Below are positions 9,730 to 19,528 of a DNA stretch of 64,000 nucleotides, in pieces. A program made the position numbers and the translations under genes. The notes below the pieces were generated by a model that worked only from the letters and a program-made list of their open reading frames with translations, searched no databases and was not told the DNA's origin. Origin of the DNA: Treponema vincentii (GTDB lineage Bacteria > Spirochaetota > Spirochaetia > Treponematales > Treponemataceae). Numbering within the stretch: the first letter of the stretch is position 1; each line of letters opens with the position of its first letter. Location of the stretch: assembly GCF_010365865.1 (NCBI RefSeq), contig NZ_CP048020.1, forward strand, positions 2,914,001 through 2,978,000, in the 5' to 3' direction.

Positions 9730-11562
9730 TTATAGAGCGGCTAAGGCTTTTTCAAGCTCGCTGACTAAGTGCGCAAAGTGCTTACAGGCTGCCTCAACCG
9801 GTTCGGGAGAAGCCATATCGACACCGGCAATCCGCAGCGACTCGATGGGATAGCGGGAACCGCCGGAGGTTAAAAACTTAAAGTAATCCTCCCGCTCCGT
9901 TTTTCCGCCCGAACATACCCGTTCTGCAAGGGCAAGCGATGCGGAAATACCGGTTGCGTATTTGTACACATAGAACGAATTGTAAAAATGCGGGATACGC
10001 AAGCCTTCAAGATCGCTGCATTCCTCAAAGTGCATCGCGGGATCGAAGTAAGCGGTCAGCAGTTTGCGGTACTCGCTGCGAAGGTTCTCGATGGTAAGCG
10101 GCGTTCCCTCTTCAACAAGCTTATGCGTGATATGTTCGTATTCGGCAAACATCGTCTGGCGGTAAAGCGTCGCGAGGATATCGCTTACACGAATACTCAG
10201 AAGGTATGCGCGCATTTTGGGGTCGCTCGTGTTTTTCAGCATAGAGCGGAACAGCAGCTCCTCGTTAAAGGTTGAGGCAACCTCTGCTTCAAAAATCGTG
10301 TAGTTGTAGCTTAAAAACGGATTGTTCCGCACTGAATACCACGAATGCATGGAATGCCCGCCTTCATGCACAAGGGTGAACACATCCCGAATAACATCCT
10401 CTTTGTAGTTAACCATGATATACGGATCGCCTTCAAAGCAGCCCCACGAAAAAGCGCCCGAACGCTTGCCTTTGTTTTCGTACCGGTCAACCCAGCCGCC
10501 GAGTAACCCGTTCCGCAGCGTGGTGACATATTCATCGCCGAGCGGCTGTAACGCTTCGGTAATCATATCAACGGCTTCGTTGTACGGAGTGTGGCGCCGC
10601 ACTTCGCCCACCAACGGAACATACACATCGTAGTGCCGCAGTTCATCAAGTTTGAGCGATTTTTGCATAAGCGCATAAAAATGATGCAGCGGCTCCAAGT
10701 TTTTCCGGATTGTGCTGATAAGGTTGTCGTATACTTCCGTCGGAACCTTATCGGGATAGAGTGCCTGTTCACGGGCGGAACCGTATCCGCGGATACGGGC
10801 AAGCGCGATATTTTGCTGCACTTGACCGGTGTACAAAGATGCTATCGTATTTTTGTACGTGTCGAATGTGCCGTAAAATTGCATATATGCTTGCTTACGG
10901 ATATTCCGGTCGGGATTGATTAAGAACTGTGAATATGAAGATTGCGTAAGTTCTTTCGCTCCGTCGGGAGTTTCAATCGAACCGAAATGGAAGTCTACAT
11001 TCGTAAGCGTCGAGAAGCTGCGGCGTTCGACATCCTGCGATTCGGCTAAAAGCGAAAGGAGTTTTTCTTCTTTCTCGCTCAATGTATGAGCCTTTAATCT
11101 GATCAGTTTTTCGATAAAGACTTTGTACGGAGCAAAAGCAGCTCCGGTCTTTCCGGCAGGATCGATCCAACCGCGGATAGTCTGTTCGGGAATATCCAGT
11201 AAAGCGGGGATAAACCAGCTTGTTTCGGAAGAAAGTTCCGTGTCGGCCATCATCGCGAGAGAAACCCGTTCGATGTTTTTAGGATCGCTTTCATCTACCG
11301 ACTTCATCAAAAAGGCATAATGGCTTGTCTTTTCCGAAATAAGGGACGCCGCTTCCACAGCCTGTAAACAGCCGAGCACCGTTTCGGCAGTCAGTTTTTC
11401 AGGTGCGGCAAAGGCGGTTTTGTAGGTTAATACGCGGTCTTTTGCGGCGGTAATGTCTTTCAGTGAGGCATTCCAGTCTGCATCATTTGTAAAAAGTTTG
11501 CTTAAATCCCATTGGTCGCTTTTTGCGACCTCCGAGCGGAGGGGTACCGTTGAGTTTTTCAT
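9730..11562 (-). CDS. pepF: Oligoendopeptidase F
   Basis: M3B-family zinc metallopeptidase of about 610 aa that cleaves medium-length peptides in the cytoplasm. The HEGGH zinc site is at residues 399-403 within VHEGGHSMHSWYS, and the downstream Glu of the third ligand lies in NYTIFEAEVASTFNEELL. Length is normal for PepF. ATG at 11560-11562 is chosen; a TTG five codons upstream is in frame. It is divergent from the MFS-HEAT gene with only 23 bp between starts, so the promoters must overlap the genes. The M28 peptidase follows. Confidence 0.93.
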   Translation of the reverse strand: MKNSTVPLRSEVAKSDQWDLSKLFTNDADWNASLKDITAAKDRVLTYKTAFAAPEKLTAETVLGCLQAVEAASLISEKTSHYAFLMKSVDESDPKNIERVSLAMMADTELSSETSWFIPALLDIPEQTIRGWIDPAGKTGAAFAPYKVFIEKLIRLKAHTLSEKEEKLLSLLAESQDVERRSFSTLTNVDFHFGSIETPDGAKELTQSSYSQFLINPDRNIRKQAYMQFYGTFDTYKNTIASLYTGQVQQNIALARIRGYGSAREQALYPDKVPTEVYDNLISTIRKNLEPLHHFYALMQKSLKLDELRHYDVYVPLVGEVRRHTPYNEAVDMITEALQPLGDEYVTTLRNGLLGGWVDRYENKGKRSGAFSWGCFEGDPYIMVNYKEDVIRDVFTLVHEGGHSMHSWYSVRNNPFLSYNYTIFEAEVASTFNEELLFRSMLKNTSDPKMRAYLLSIRVSDILATLYRQTMFAEYEHITHKLVEEGTPLTIENLRSEYRKLLTAYFDPAMHFEECSDLEGLRIPHFYNSFYVYKYATGISASLALAERVCSGGKTEREDYFKFLTSGGSRYPIESLRIAGVDMASPEPVEAACKHFAHLVSELEKALAAL

Positions 11563-11585
11563 ACGTTCACTATACAATATGGCCG

Positions 11586-13841
11586 ATGAATGAGCAACTG
11601 TCGGCCTATAAAATTAAACAAGGGCGGCGAATCTACGACATTTACAATATCTTCAATTCTTTTTCTTTTGCGCTTGTTACCGGCAATACGGTTACTCTTT
11701 ATGCGCTCTTTTTAAAAGCTAACACAACGGTAGTCGGTTTACTGACTGCGTTTATGTATCTTTCGTTTTTTGCCATTCCGCTTGGTAAATTGATGGTGAT
11801 GCGTTTCAGCATTATGCAGACATTCGGCAGTACATGGCTTTTGCGTACCGCCTCGCTGCTGCCGCTGCTTGCCATCCCGTTTCTTGTCTCTGCAGGACAC
11901 GATCAGTATGCGCTCTATTGCCTATTGCTTGCGGTAGGGCTGTTCAATTTTTTCCGCGGCGTCGGGATGATTGCTAATAATCCCGTTATCAGAATCCTTG
12001 CGCCCGGGAAAGACCGCAGCTCGTATATCGTGCGTCTTTCCTTAATCAACAATCTTGCAGCATTACTCGCCACTGTTTTGCTGGCATGGCTTTTACGGAG
12101 GGATCCTTCGGTACAAAGCTATAACCTTGCCAGCATGATCGGCATACTGCTCGGCTTTATCGCCTCTATCCTGCTGTTTAGAATACCGGAACCTCAGTCC
12201 GCAAAACCGAACCGTCAAAAGCGGAAAGACAATACTACCCCGCGCCAAGGCTCCACTTTTTTGAGGCACATTCGTGATGCCTTTAAAGATGCAAACTTTA
12301 GACGGTTCGTATTGGCGTTCTTTATTATCAGTCTCGGTATTGCGATGATCCGTCCGTTTATCATCGTGTATGCAAAAGAAGTTTACAGTAGACGCGACAG
12401 CGCTGCGACCATCTTATCCGTGTACTCACTTGTAGGCGCCCTCAGCGTCGGGCTTTTAATGCATCTGATTATCGACCGCATCGGCGCTAAACCGATCTTT
12501 ATCATTTTCAGCGCAATCAGCGCCCTTTCGTTAATACCGGCTTTCTTTGCGCCGGGACTTGCAAGCGCCGGTATACTCAGTACCGTTTTTCTCATCTTAT
12601 TTACGATGATCAGCAATGTCGGTTTTGTCGGGCAGGATAATTCGTCGCAAGCATATTTCTTCGCAATGGTGCCGGAAGAGGCGCTGATGGATTTAAGTAT
12701 GCTCTATTACTTTATCCTTGCGATTACCGGCGGAGCAGGTTCCATCCTCGGCGGAACGATACTCGACCTTTTGCGTGTGCAAGGGTTTTCCTACCTGCAA
12801 TCGTATCAAATATTTTTCTTGATAGTTATCGCCATTATCGCAATCGGTATCGTATTTCAGCGCAAACTCTTGAACCTCGGCAGTTACCGCGTGTTTGAAA
12901 CGCTTGCCGTGCTCTTTTCTCCCCGCGATATGAAGGCACTTAACCTTCTGCACAAATTAGACCGAAGCGAGACTATCGAAACCGAGGAGAAAATCCTCAA
13001 CGAACTCGGCGAAATTGCTTCATCGGTATCCTGCGATCAGCTGCTGCACTACCTTGAATCTCCGCGGTTTACAATTCGGATGAACGCATTACGGGCGCTC
13101 TATTCGATGAATACCATCAATGCGAAGGTACGCGATGTAGTGTTGAAAGAGCTTGAACAGGGGGCGTTTACCACAGCGCCGCTCGCCGCGCGGATACTCG
13201 CCAAATTCAATGTGCAGCAGGCGGTTACCCCGTTACGGACAGCGCTCGACAGCGACGACTACTATCTTGCCGGAGAAGCGATGGTCGCCCTTGCCCGGCT
13301 GAACGACAGCTACAGCCAGCCTAAAATCGGCACCATACTATCCCAAGCGGAAAACCCCGCGCTGATACTGAAAGGAATACGTGCGCTGGAGCTTTTTAAT
13401 GCAGATAATTCCCCTATGTTTATTCTGGATATTCTCCGCAGGGACACCGTTCCGCCCTATATCGAAAACGAAGCGCTGCTTGCACTGGCATCATTAATGG
13501 GTATCCAAAACGACTTTTATTATATGTTTGAAAAATACCGGAACGAAAAACAATCGCCGTCCATTTTGTTTATCGATATACTCGATGAAATTTTTGAAAC
13601 GAAAAAAACGAGCGATCCCGTGCTGAAAAAGACTGTCATCGATTTTATCCAAGACTACCAATACGACGAAGCCTTTGTACACTGGCTCATCGGATTCGGT
13701 AAAAACAAATTGGGCATACGGTCGGCTCTGCTCGTGGCCGTCGCCCTTGATATCGGCTTAATTCATCGGGAAGCGTTCCGCTTCTTTTTGTCGTTTTGGG
13801 CTATCTCCTTATTCAAAAAACCGGAACTTGCGGAACGGTAG
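11586..13841 (+). CDS. MFS-type membrane protein fused to HEAT-like repeats
   Basis: The first ~420 residues show about 12 hydrophobic segments in a major-facilitator arrangement with an Arg/Lys-rich central loop. The remaining ~330 residues are soluble and alternate helices in a HEAT-like pattern (FTIRMNALRALYS, LAGEAMVALARLND). This suggests a transporter or sensor with a cytoplasmic scaffold. The ATG at 11586 is preferred over an upstream in-frame start that would run into pepF. The DUF4153-like membrane gene follows 12 bp downstream. Substrate unknown; related proteins occur in treponemes. Confidence 0.8.
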   Translation: MNEQLSAYKIKQGRRIYDIYNIFNSFSFALVTGNTVTLYALFLKANTTVVGLLTAFMYLSFFAIPLGKLMVMRFSIMQTFGSTWLLRTASLLPLLAIPFLVSAGHDQYALYCLLLAVGLFNFFRGVGMIANNPVIRILAPGKDRSSYIVRLSLINNLAALLATVLLAWLLRRDPSVQSYNLASMIGILLGFIASILLFRIPEPQSAKPNRQKRKDNTTPRQGSTFLRHIRDAFKDANFRRFVLAFFIISLGIAMIRPFIIVYAKEVYSRRDSAATILSVYSLVGALSVGLLMHLIIDRIGAKPIFIIFSAISALSLIPAFFAPGLASAGILSTVFLILFTMISNVGFVGQDNSSQAYFFAMVPEEALMDLSMLYYFILAITGGAGSILGGTILDLLRVQGFSYLQSYQIFFLIVIAIIAIGIVFQRKLLNLGSYRVFETLAVLFSPRDMKALNLLHKLDRSETIETEEKILNELGEIASSVSCDQLLHYLESPRFTIRMNALRALYSMNTINAKVRDVVLKELEQGAFTTAPLAARILAKFNVQQAVTPLRTALDSDDYYLAGEAMVALARLNDSYSQPKIGTILSQAENPALILKGIRALELFNADNSPMFILDILRRDTVPPYIENEALLALASLMGIQNDFYYMFEKYRNEKQSPSILFIDILDEIFETKKTSDPVLKKTVIDFIQDYQYDEAFVHWLIGFGKNKLGIRSALLVAVALDIGLIHREAFRFFLSFWAISLFKKPELAER

Positions 13842-13853
13842 GAGAAAACAATT

Positions 13854-15449
13854 ATGACATTCAAAGAAAGAATGAGCGAAATTACGCAGAGTATACGGGC
13901 AGCAGCTGTCAGTTCTCCGTCCGTATTCTTTTTTGTATTAGCAGCGGGTATATCGCAGCTCTTTTATAAATATATTCCGAATGCGATACACTTGAATTTT
14001 CTGTTTTCGTTTTCGGTCGTTTTGCTATGCAATGACAAGATAAAAGCAGCGACAGCCCGTACAAAACTGACGATCTTCTGCGGTCAAATTGCTGTCCTCA
14101 CCGCAATGTATCTTACCGGTCTTTTAACCCTCAATAAAAACATTGATTTGGTGTATCTATCGTTAATATACCTATATTGTATCTGTGCTTTTATCTTCTT
14201 TTTCCCTGCGGAAGACTTTCTGAAAGAATTTAAATTGCGATTTATTCATTTTCTTGTTTCGTTGCTGTTTTTTGGAGCTATCTACTGCATACTGTTTATC
14301 ACCATCTTTTTGATTAATGCTATTTTTGATCTTGATATCGTCTTTACCGAAAGTATTATTTTCCGCATCACTAATGCAACAGCCACAATCATCGCCCTTA
14401 CTGTGTTTGCCGTATACCGGTCAAAGCCACTCATACACTCAAAGTTTTTTACCCTAATGTTTCAAAAACTGCTACCGGTTTTGCTCGTGCCGCTCAGTAT
14501 TCTCGGTCTTATATATCTGATAAAGTATGCGCGTTTCCCGTATTCTACCGAGGGAATACCTTTCCCATTATACTATCTTGTACTCGGCAGTATCGTGATC
14601 TGTCTTTTGATGATTCAGCATTTTAAAGACCGGCAAGGTATTGTGCGGCTGATGCTCGGTCTCCTTGGTATCGCATCACTTTTGTTTATTGTCGCTTTGC
14701 TGCGCGATCGAGCAATCAATGCTTGGAAGTATGGAGGAATCGGCTTTAGCGTATCCGATAAACCGCCGCTGCACGAAATCGAAATCAACAGCCTTTTAGC
14801 GGTGTATTTTTTTTATGCAACATTAAGCGGGAAAAATATAACATCACAGCTCCGCACCGTAACGGCGCTTATCACGATTATCCTCTTTTTGCCGGTAGTA
14901 GGCTTTTACAATTTTGCTTATTTTGGACAAAAAGATATCATAAAAATCCACAGCGCTTTAGAGGAATTTATACTGGAACGAAACCGTCAGACTACTAATG
15001 ATAGTGATAACACACCGCGTTTTGAATATTTTTCTCAACATTATCCTTTAGAAAATGAACCGCCGGAAAATGTTGATCGAATTATCGATACCGGCGAATA
15101 CGATGCAGTTCTTGTAAAAGTTCAACTGAAGTTAGATACGATCCCCGCTTCTTCTATTCCTCGTCATGCGCAATGCCGGTATAAACAATTCTTATTTTCG
15201 ATCGAACCGGACGGAAAATCGGTAAAAATAAGCGATGAATCTGACGGACAGATCGTAATGCTTGATTTTTATACACGGATAAAAACCAACAGCACAAAAG
15301 CCGAAAAGGTATCGGACAAGACACCTTTCATCTACGAAGATCAAAAGATGAAGATTATCGTTCGCCATGCTTTCTATTCCGAAAACCGATCCGCGCGCAT
15401 TACCTTCGATGCTTATATCAAAAAGACACCGGCCATGCCGCAACGGTAA
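13854..15449 (+). CDS. Multi-pass membrane protein, DUF4153-like
   Basis: About ten to twelve hydrophobic segments fill residues 20-370, and a soluble domain of ~160 residues follows. The layout and the aromatic-rich membrane loops (NAWKYGGIGFSVSD) recall DUF4153 membrane proteins, but I am not certain of the family. GGAGAAAAC gives a Shine-Dalgarno close to the ATG. It is probably cotranscribed with the MFS-HEAT gene. The C-terminal domain contains lysine- and threonine-rich beta-like stretches and may face outward. Function unknown. Confidence 0.7.
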   Translation: MTFKERMSEITQSIRAAAVSSPSVFFFVLAAGISQLFYKYIPNAIHLNFLFSFSVVLLCNDKIKAATARTKLTIFCGQIAVLTAMYLTGLLTLNKNIDLVYLSLIYLYCICAFIFFFPAEDFLKEFKLRFIHFLVSLLFFGAIYCILFITIFLINAIFDLDIVFTESIIFRITNATATIIALTVFAVYRSKPLIHSKFFTLMFQKLLPVLLVPLSILGLIYLIKYARFPYSTEGIPFPLYYLVLGSIVICLLMIQHFKDRQGIVRLMLGLLGIASLLFIVALLRDRAINAWKYGGIGFSVSDKPPLHEIEINSLLAVYFFYATLSGKNITSQLRTVTALITIILFLPVVGFYNFAYFGQKDIIKIHSALEEFILERNRQTTNDSDNTPRFEYFSQHYPLENEPPENVDRIIDTGEYDAVLVKVQLKLDTIPASSIPRHAQCRYKQFLFSIEPDGKSVKISDESDGQIVMLDFYTRIKTNSTKAEKVSDKTPFIYEDQKMKIIVRHAFYSENRSARITFDAYIKKTPAMPQR

Positions 15450-15544
15450 ATAACAACTCAATCAGATACGGCAATCCGTATGTTTGTAATTATTCTAAAG
15501 TACATAAAAAAAATGCCGATTATTGGAATAGTGGAGGGATCGGT

Positions 15545-15934
15545 ATGGTATCGAATTATGTACCGTTGTCATCATTGTCTTATGCGGCAATGACGAGTAT
15601 TTCGGCCGGAGGGCGTGCATATCTTCCGGTCGATACAAAACAAGTTGTTTATTCTCATTTTCAATATGTTTCCGGGGTACCGCGCACGAAGGATCAAAAC
15701 GGTGTCAGTATCGGGAAGCTGAAGATTTTAAATACGCTCATCGATCAGCTGGTTAGAATGCGCGAGAATGAACGGGAAAACAAGCTGTTAACGGCTAATC
15801 CCGATGAAAAAACGCTGGATGCGATGATTGAATATGTCAACACTAAAATCCATACGGAAATAACGCTTTCAAAGAACACCGGATATACTTCCGCATTGCC
15901 GGAATCGGCTTATTTATTGGATCTGACAGCTTAG
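15545..15934 (+). CDS. Small conserved-looking hypothetical protein
   Basis: A 129-aa protein with no signal peptide or membrane segment. The middle (KLKILNTLIDQLVRMRENER) is predicted to form a long helix and the C-terminus another. A GGAGGG Shine-Dalgarno lies 9 bp before the ATG, and a clean terminator follows, so it is probably a real single-gene unit. No function recognised. Confidence 0.7.
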   Translation: MVSNYVPLSSLSYAAMTSISAGGRAYLPVDTKQVVYSHFQYVSGVPRTKDQNGVSIGKLKILNTLIDQLVRMRENERENKLLTANPDEKTLDAMIEYVNTKIHTEITLSKNTGYTSALPESAYLLDLTA

Positions 15935-15990
15935 ATACAGAGACGTTTTCTCACAAATAGCGTTAAACGTCTCATCTGTATGTTTTATCT
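15935..15990 (+). terminator. Rho-independent terminator
   Basis: ATACAG-AGACGTTT pairs with AAACGTCT-cat-CTGTAT around a 16-nt loop, followed by a T-rich tail (GTTTTATCTTTT). It directly follows the stop codon at 15934 and separates that gene from the DUF2156 gene. Confidence 0.7.
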
Positions 15991-16038
15991 TTTCTAAAGA
16001 ACTTGCGATTTTTTTCATAAAAGAGTAACATAGCGGAC

Positions 16039-16929
16039 ATGGACGTCATCGCGCGGTATCCTGAATTTTCTCCGCTATCCCTTGAAGCTGTACAAGCAAT
16101 TAAAAACGATTTACGGTTGCTAAAGGACGGTATTTCGGAGTTAACCTTCGGAAGTTTGTATTTTTTTAGGAATTTTTATAAATATAAGATAAGCAGATTT
16201 AATGAGCATACCCTGCTCTTTTTGGGGGAAGAGAAGCAAAAACAGTTTTTTTTCACAATTGGGGCACCTCTTCCTATTTCTACGATTAAAGAACTGTACA
16301 ACGATTGTGCTTACTGGAAATTAATCTCGGAATCCTATTTAAGTAACAATGAGTCGCTTTTCCAAAATTTTAAAGCCTCCCCTGCAGAAGACAGGGACAA
16401 TTTCGATTACCTGTACACCCGCCTCTCGTTGAGTACGCTTTCCGGCAAGCAATTACATAAAAAAAAGAACCACATAAACGGATTTTTACACAACTATCCG
16501 GACTTTACTTTAAAAAAATTGGATTCCGATACAAAAAAAGACGCATATAAAATCTTAGATATCTGGGCAACGGAACAAACCGATCTCCAAGATACCGATT
16601 ACGAGGCTGCACAACAGGCTTTAGCATTACCGTCGATAGAGGATTTTCTTAGTCTTATCCTCTATGTACAAGGTGTGCCGGTGGCATGGTGTTTAGCTGA
16701 ATTAGCCGGTCAAGGGTCTATCGCCGTTGTCCATTTTGAAAAAGCACGAACCGATTTTCGAGGCAGCTATCAATACATCAACTATGCCTTTGCACAATCG
16801 CTTTCCGAACAAGTCGTGTACATCAACCGCGAGCAAGATTTGGGAGACGAGGGGCTGCGCCATGCAAAAATGAGCTACAAGCCGGAAGGTTTTGTTAAAA
16901 AATACCGGCTTGATAAAGGAGCGCTTTGA
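16039..16929 (+). CDS. DUF2156 / LPG-synthase C-terminal-like acyltransferase
   Basis: A 296-aa protein with a GNAT-like fold as in the C-terminal domain of MprF (lysyl-phosphatidylglycerol synthase) but without its membrane part. Family hallmarks are LHKKKNHINGFLHNYPDF in the middle and the C-terminal NREQDLGDEGLRHAKMSYKP. Such stand-alone proteins may transfer aminoacyl or acyl groups; the true substrate is unknown. The threonine-synthase-like gene begins 4 bp after the stop, so the two are likely translated together. Confidence 0.85.
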   Translation: MDVIARYPEFSPLSLEAVQAIKNDLRLLKDGISELTFGSLYFFRNFYKYKISRFNEHTLLFLGEEKQKQFFFTIGAPLPISTIKELYNDCAYWKLISESYLSNNESLFQNFKASPAEDRDNFDYLYTRLSLSTLSGKQLHKKKNHINGFLHNYPDFTLKKLDSDTKKDAYKILDIWATEQTDLQDTDYEAAQQALALPSIEDFLSLILYVQGVPVAWCLAELAGQGSIAVVHFEKARTDFRGSYQYINYAFAQSLSEQVVYINREQDLGDEGLRHAKMSYKPEGFVKKYRLDKGAL

Positions 16930-16933
16930 AACT

Positions 16934-18253
16934 ATGAAGTTAGTCAGCACTCGAAACAGCAACATCACTGTTTCTTTTAAACATGCAATCTTTGATTGTA
17001 TGCCTGCCGACGGCGGTTTATATGTTCCGTACTCCGAACACGATTTACGATCGTGGATATTACACATGAATGAGCAAACGACCTTTTCGACCATAGCGGG
17101 TTCGTTAACAGCCGCATTGCTCAAAGAAGAGATTAGTCCGGTTATCTCCGAGCGGATTGCGGCGGCGGCGTTTCAGGGATACAGCCCACGGCTCCGTCAG
17201 CTTGATGACCGCCTGTTTTTGCTGGAGCTGTTCCACGGCCCGACCGGCAATCATCGGGACTTCGGCTTTCTATGGCTCGCCTCTGCATTGGAACATCTGC
17301 TGACAATAGATGAAAAAAACGCCATCGTAATTGCCTCCAGTACCGGAGCAGGCGGTAGGAGCATGGCGGCGGCATTTGGAAACAAAAAGCATCTTAAATT
17401 GATTATCCTATACCCAAAGGGCTATGCAAGGGGACTAAAACCCGAGCATTTATTCCAAAACGGCGGATCCGTTTATCCCGTAGAGGTTGAAGGTGACACT
17501 GCCGCAGTCGAAAACCTTATCCGCTCTATTTACCAAGAGCGGCAGCTCATAGAAGAGTATAACTTAACACTGGCAAATACCGTCAACATCGGGCGTATTC
17601 TGCCGCAGGTGTTTTTCTATATGTTTGCGTTTACCCGTATAAAGGCACGGACTGCGGGGGAAATATTCTATGCGGTTCCGTCAGGCAACTACGGTAATCT
17701 TGCAGCCGGCTTATATGCGTGGAAATTTTGTTTACCGGTAAAAGGTTTTATTACCGATGCGACGGAAGCGCTGAATTGCGACGAAACCGGAAGCTGCCGC
17801 TGTGTTGCTTCTTCAATCCCGCTTGCGGAACGCGGCCCTGCCGACCCTGCTGTTCCTTCCAGTATCGAACGACTTGAACAAGTTTTTACGCTCAGCCCCG
17901 CTATTATGAAATCGATTATTTTCCCGGCGCCGGTTTCGGATGCAGAAGCACAAACGCTTATCAGCGATTCCTATCGGCGCTATGGCATCATGTTCGATAC
18001 GGCAACCGCCCATGCATACTCAGCGGCACAAAACCGAAACATATTCCGGCAGCGAAGCGGGGAATCTCTCGTGTTGGTCTCGAAAGATCATCCCGCCTTT
18101 GAAAGTGAAATTCTTACCCGGATATGCGGCGAATCCCCGATAATACCCGAATATCTGCACGGTATTGATACGCCTATTCCGAATGTGCCGCTCATTAAAG
18201 GAACAAAAGAAGAGCTCATCAAAATTCTCAATACTATAAGTGAGGTGCAATAA
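16934..18253 (+). CDS. Threonine-synthase-like protein lacking the PLP lysine
   Basis: The fold-type II threonine synthase framework is clear: ADGGLYVP near the N-terminus, LFHGPT, STGAGGRS in place of the SGDTG loop, and the phosphate loop PSGNYGNLAAG. The motif that carries the PLP Schiff-base lysine in ThrC (FHGPTxxFKDFG) reads FHGPTGNHRDFG at 100-111, so arginine (Arg108) replaces the lysine. Classical PLP catalysis should therefore fail. Length (439 aa) is normal and the frame is intact, which argues for a retained non-enzymatic or altered role. No thrA/thrB neighbours. The ATG at 16934 is used; AAGGAG lies about 12 bp upstream. Confidence 0.85.
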   Translation: MKLVSTRNSNITVSFKHAIFDCMPADGGLYVPYSEHDLRSWILHMNEQTTFSTIAGSLTAALLKEEISPVISERIAAAAFQGYSPRLRQLDDRLFLLELFHGPTGNHRDFGFLWLASALEHLLTIDEKNAIVIASSTGAGGRSMAAAFGNKKHLKLIILYPKGYARGLKPEHLFQNGGSVYPVEVEGDTAAVENLIRSIYQERQLIEEYNLTLANTVNIGRILPQVFFYMFAFTRIKARTAGEIFYAVPSGNYGNLAAGLYAWKFCLPVKGFITDATEALNCDETGSCRCVASSIPLAERGPADPAVPSSIERLEQVFTLSPAIMKSIIFPAPVSDAEAQTLISDSYRRYGIMFDTATAHAYSAAQNRNIFRQRSGESLVLVSKDHPAFESEILTRICGESPIIPEYLHGIDTPIPNVPLIKGTKEELIKILNTISEVQ

Positions 18254-18387
18254 TGCCATACAAATTAGACGGTGCAAAATTCCCTACGTTGGAAGACTTA
18301 GTCGAAGCGCTCTATCCGCTCTATGCCGACAAAATGAGCGAAGAAGAATTTAAGAAATATGCGGAAGAAAACGCCGAAAAGAGTTAA
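18253..18387 (+). CDS. 44-aa conserved-looking small protein
   Basis: The ATG overlaps the stop of the preceding gene (TAATG), the classic sign of translational coupling. The 44-aa product (MPYKLDGAKF... ending EENAEKS) is acidic and soluble, with a probable C-terminal helix. Too short for family assignment; its coupling to the threonine-synthase-like protein suggests a partner or regulator. Confidence 0.7.
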   Translation: MPYKLDGAKFPTLEDLVEALYPLYADKMSEEEFKKYAEENAEKS

Positions 18388-18436
18388 GACAGAGTTGTTG
18401 TAATCGGTCATTTTTTAGAAATGTTTGGAGATTATA

Positions 18437-19504
18437 ATGAATTACTATCACGATTCCCCCAAGAGAAGCGCCGCATGGTTCATCTTATGCTGCATTACGG
18501 CGTTTATTCCGGCTTTCCTCTTTGCAGCGCAAAAGCCTGCAACCGAATCGGCACAGGGAACTCTTTCCGGCGATTACGTTATTTACCGCGATTATTCTTG
18601 GAAAGCCCCTACATGGATAGGTTTTTTGTACTATAATGATGAAACCTACGGCGCTTTTATTCGTACCGACGATCCCGAAAATCCCCGTACCGTATCTATC
18701 TTGTTTAGCGGAAAAATCGAAAAGGGGAAATTATCGTTAACCGGTCAACAGATTATTTCTTCCATTACGCCTGATGATACGTTGAGTGTTAATTATTTGA
18801 TGGAACTTTTGCCTAAACTCTATGAACTTAAAACCTTTCCCCGCGCCGGGAAAGCGCCGTTCGGCACGGCAACGGTACGTAAACAAATGGAAGAATTCGG
18901 CGGCGCAGTTACACTGGACTTTCAGTCTTTTGTTCCGCTCTTTCATCTTAAAACAATAACCGGCGCAAAAAAAGAACCGGTTTTGGAATTAACCGAAATC
19001 GGCTCTATTAACGGCAACGGAGAATCCGTGTTTTATGGTTACAGCCCTGCAGAGCCTAAACAGGGAACAAATACATTTACCCTTAATAAAAGGGCGAAAA
19101 AAGAAACGGTAACCGTTTCGGGCATATCGCTCCATTTAGATAGCCAGTGGAAAAAAATCGCTGACAATTCATTCCTGTGCGGAAATACGGCGTTTTTAAC
19201 CGTCAGCATGGTCAATCTACCTGCAGACAAAACTGGAAATACATTATCGGTACCGGAACAGCTGCTTCGGTTGTTAAGCTCATCAAGCCCCTTTGCAAAA
19301 GCGTTGCTGCCATATACGACTATCCAAGGAACGCAGACGGCCTTCACCCTTACACAGTCTATATACGATGTCGAATCGAAACAAGTTTCAAAAGATATAA
19401 AGCGGTGTATTAAAAATAAAGACGGCAGCTTTATGATTATCAGCCTAACGGTGAATAGCCATGCTTATAGCGCCGAACAAGCCTATTTTAATGGACTTTT
19501 TTAG
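18437..19504 (+). CDS. Secreted protein of unknown function
   Basis: An N-terminal signal peptide is visible (SAAWFILCCITAFIPAFLFAA, cleavage near FAAQ). The mature part is about 320 residues, mostly beta-like, with many Gly/Asp turns. The ATG at 18437 has GGAG 8 bp upstream and is preferred to a TTG four codons earlier. No lipobox or metal motif seen. Likely periplasmic. The HAD hydrolase gene starts 24 bp after the stop. Confidence 0.75.
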   Translation: MNYYHDSPKRSAAWFILCCITAFIPAFLFAAQKPATESAQGTLSGDYVIYRDYSWKAPTWIGFLYYNDETYGAFIRTDDPENPRTVSILFSGKIEKGKLSLTGQQIISSITPDDTLSVNYLMELLPKLYELKTFPRAGKAPFGTATVRKQMEEFGGAVTLDFQSFVPLFHLKTITGAKKEPVLELTEIGSINGNGESVFYGYSPAEPKQGTNTFTLNKRAKKETVTVSGISLHLDSQWKKIADNSFLCGNTAFLTVSMVNLPADKTGNTLSVPEQLLRLLSSSSPFAKALLPYTTIQGTQTAFTLTQSIYDVESKQVSKDIKRCIKNKDGSFMIISLTVNSHAYSAEQAYFNGLF

Positions 19505-19528
19505 TTTTTGTGCTATACTGCAACAGAG

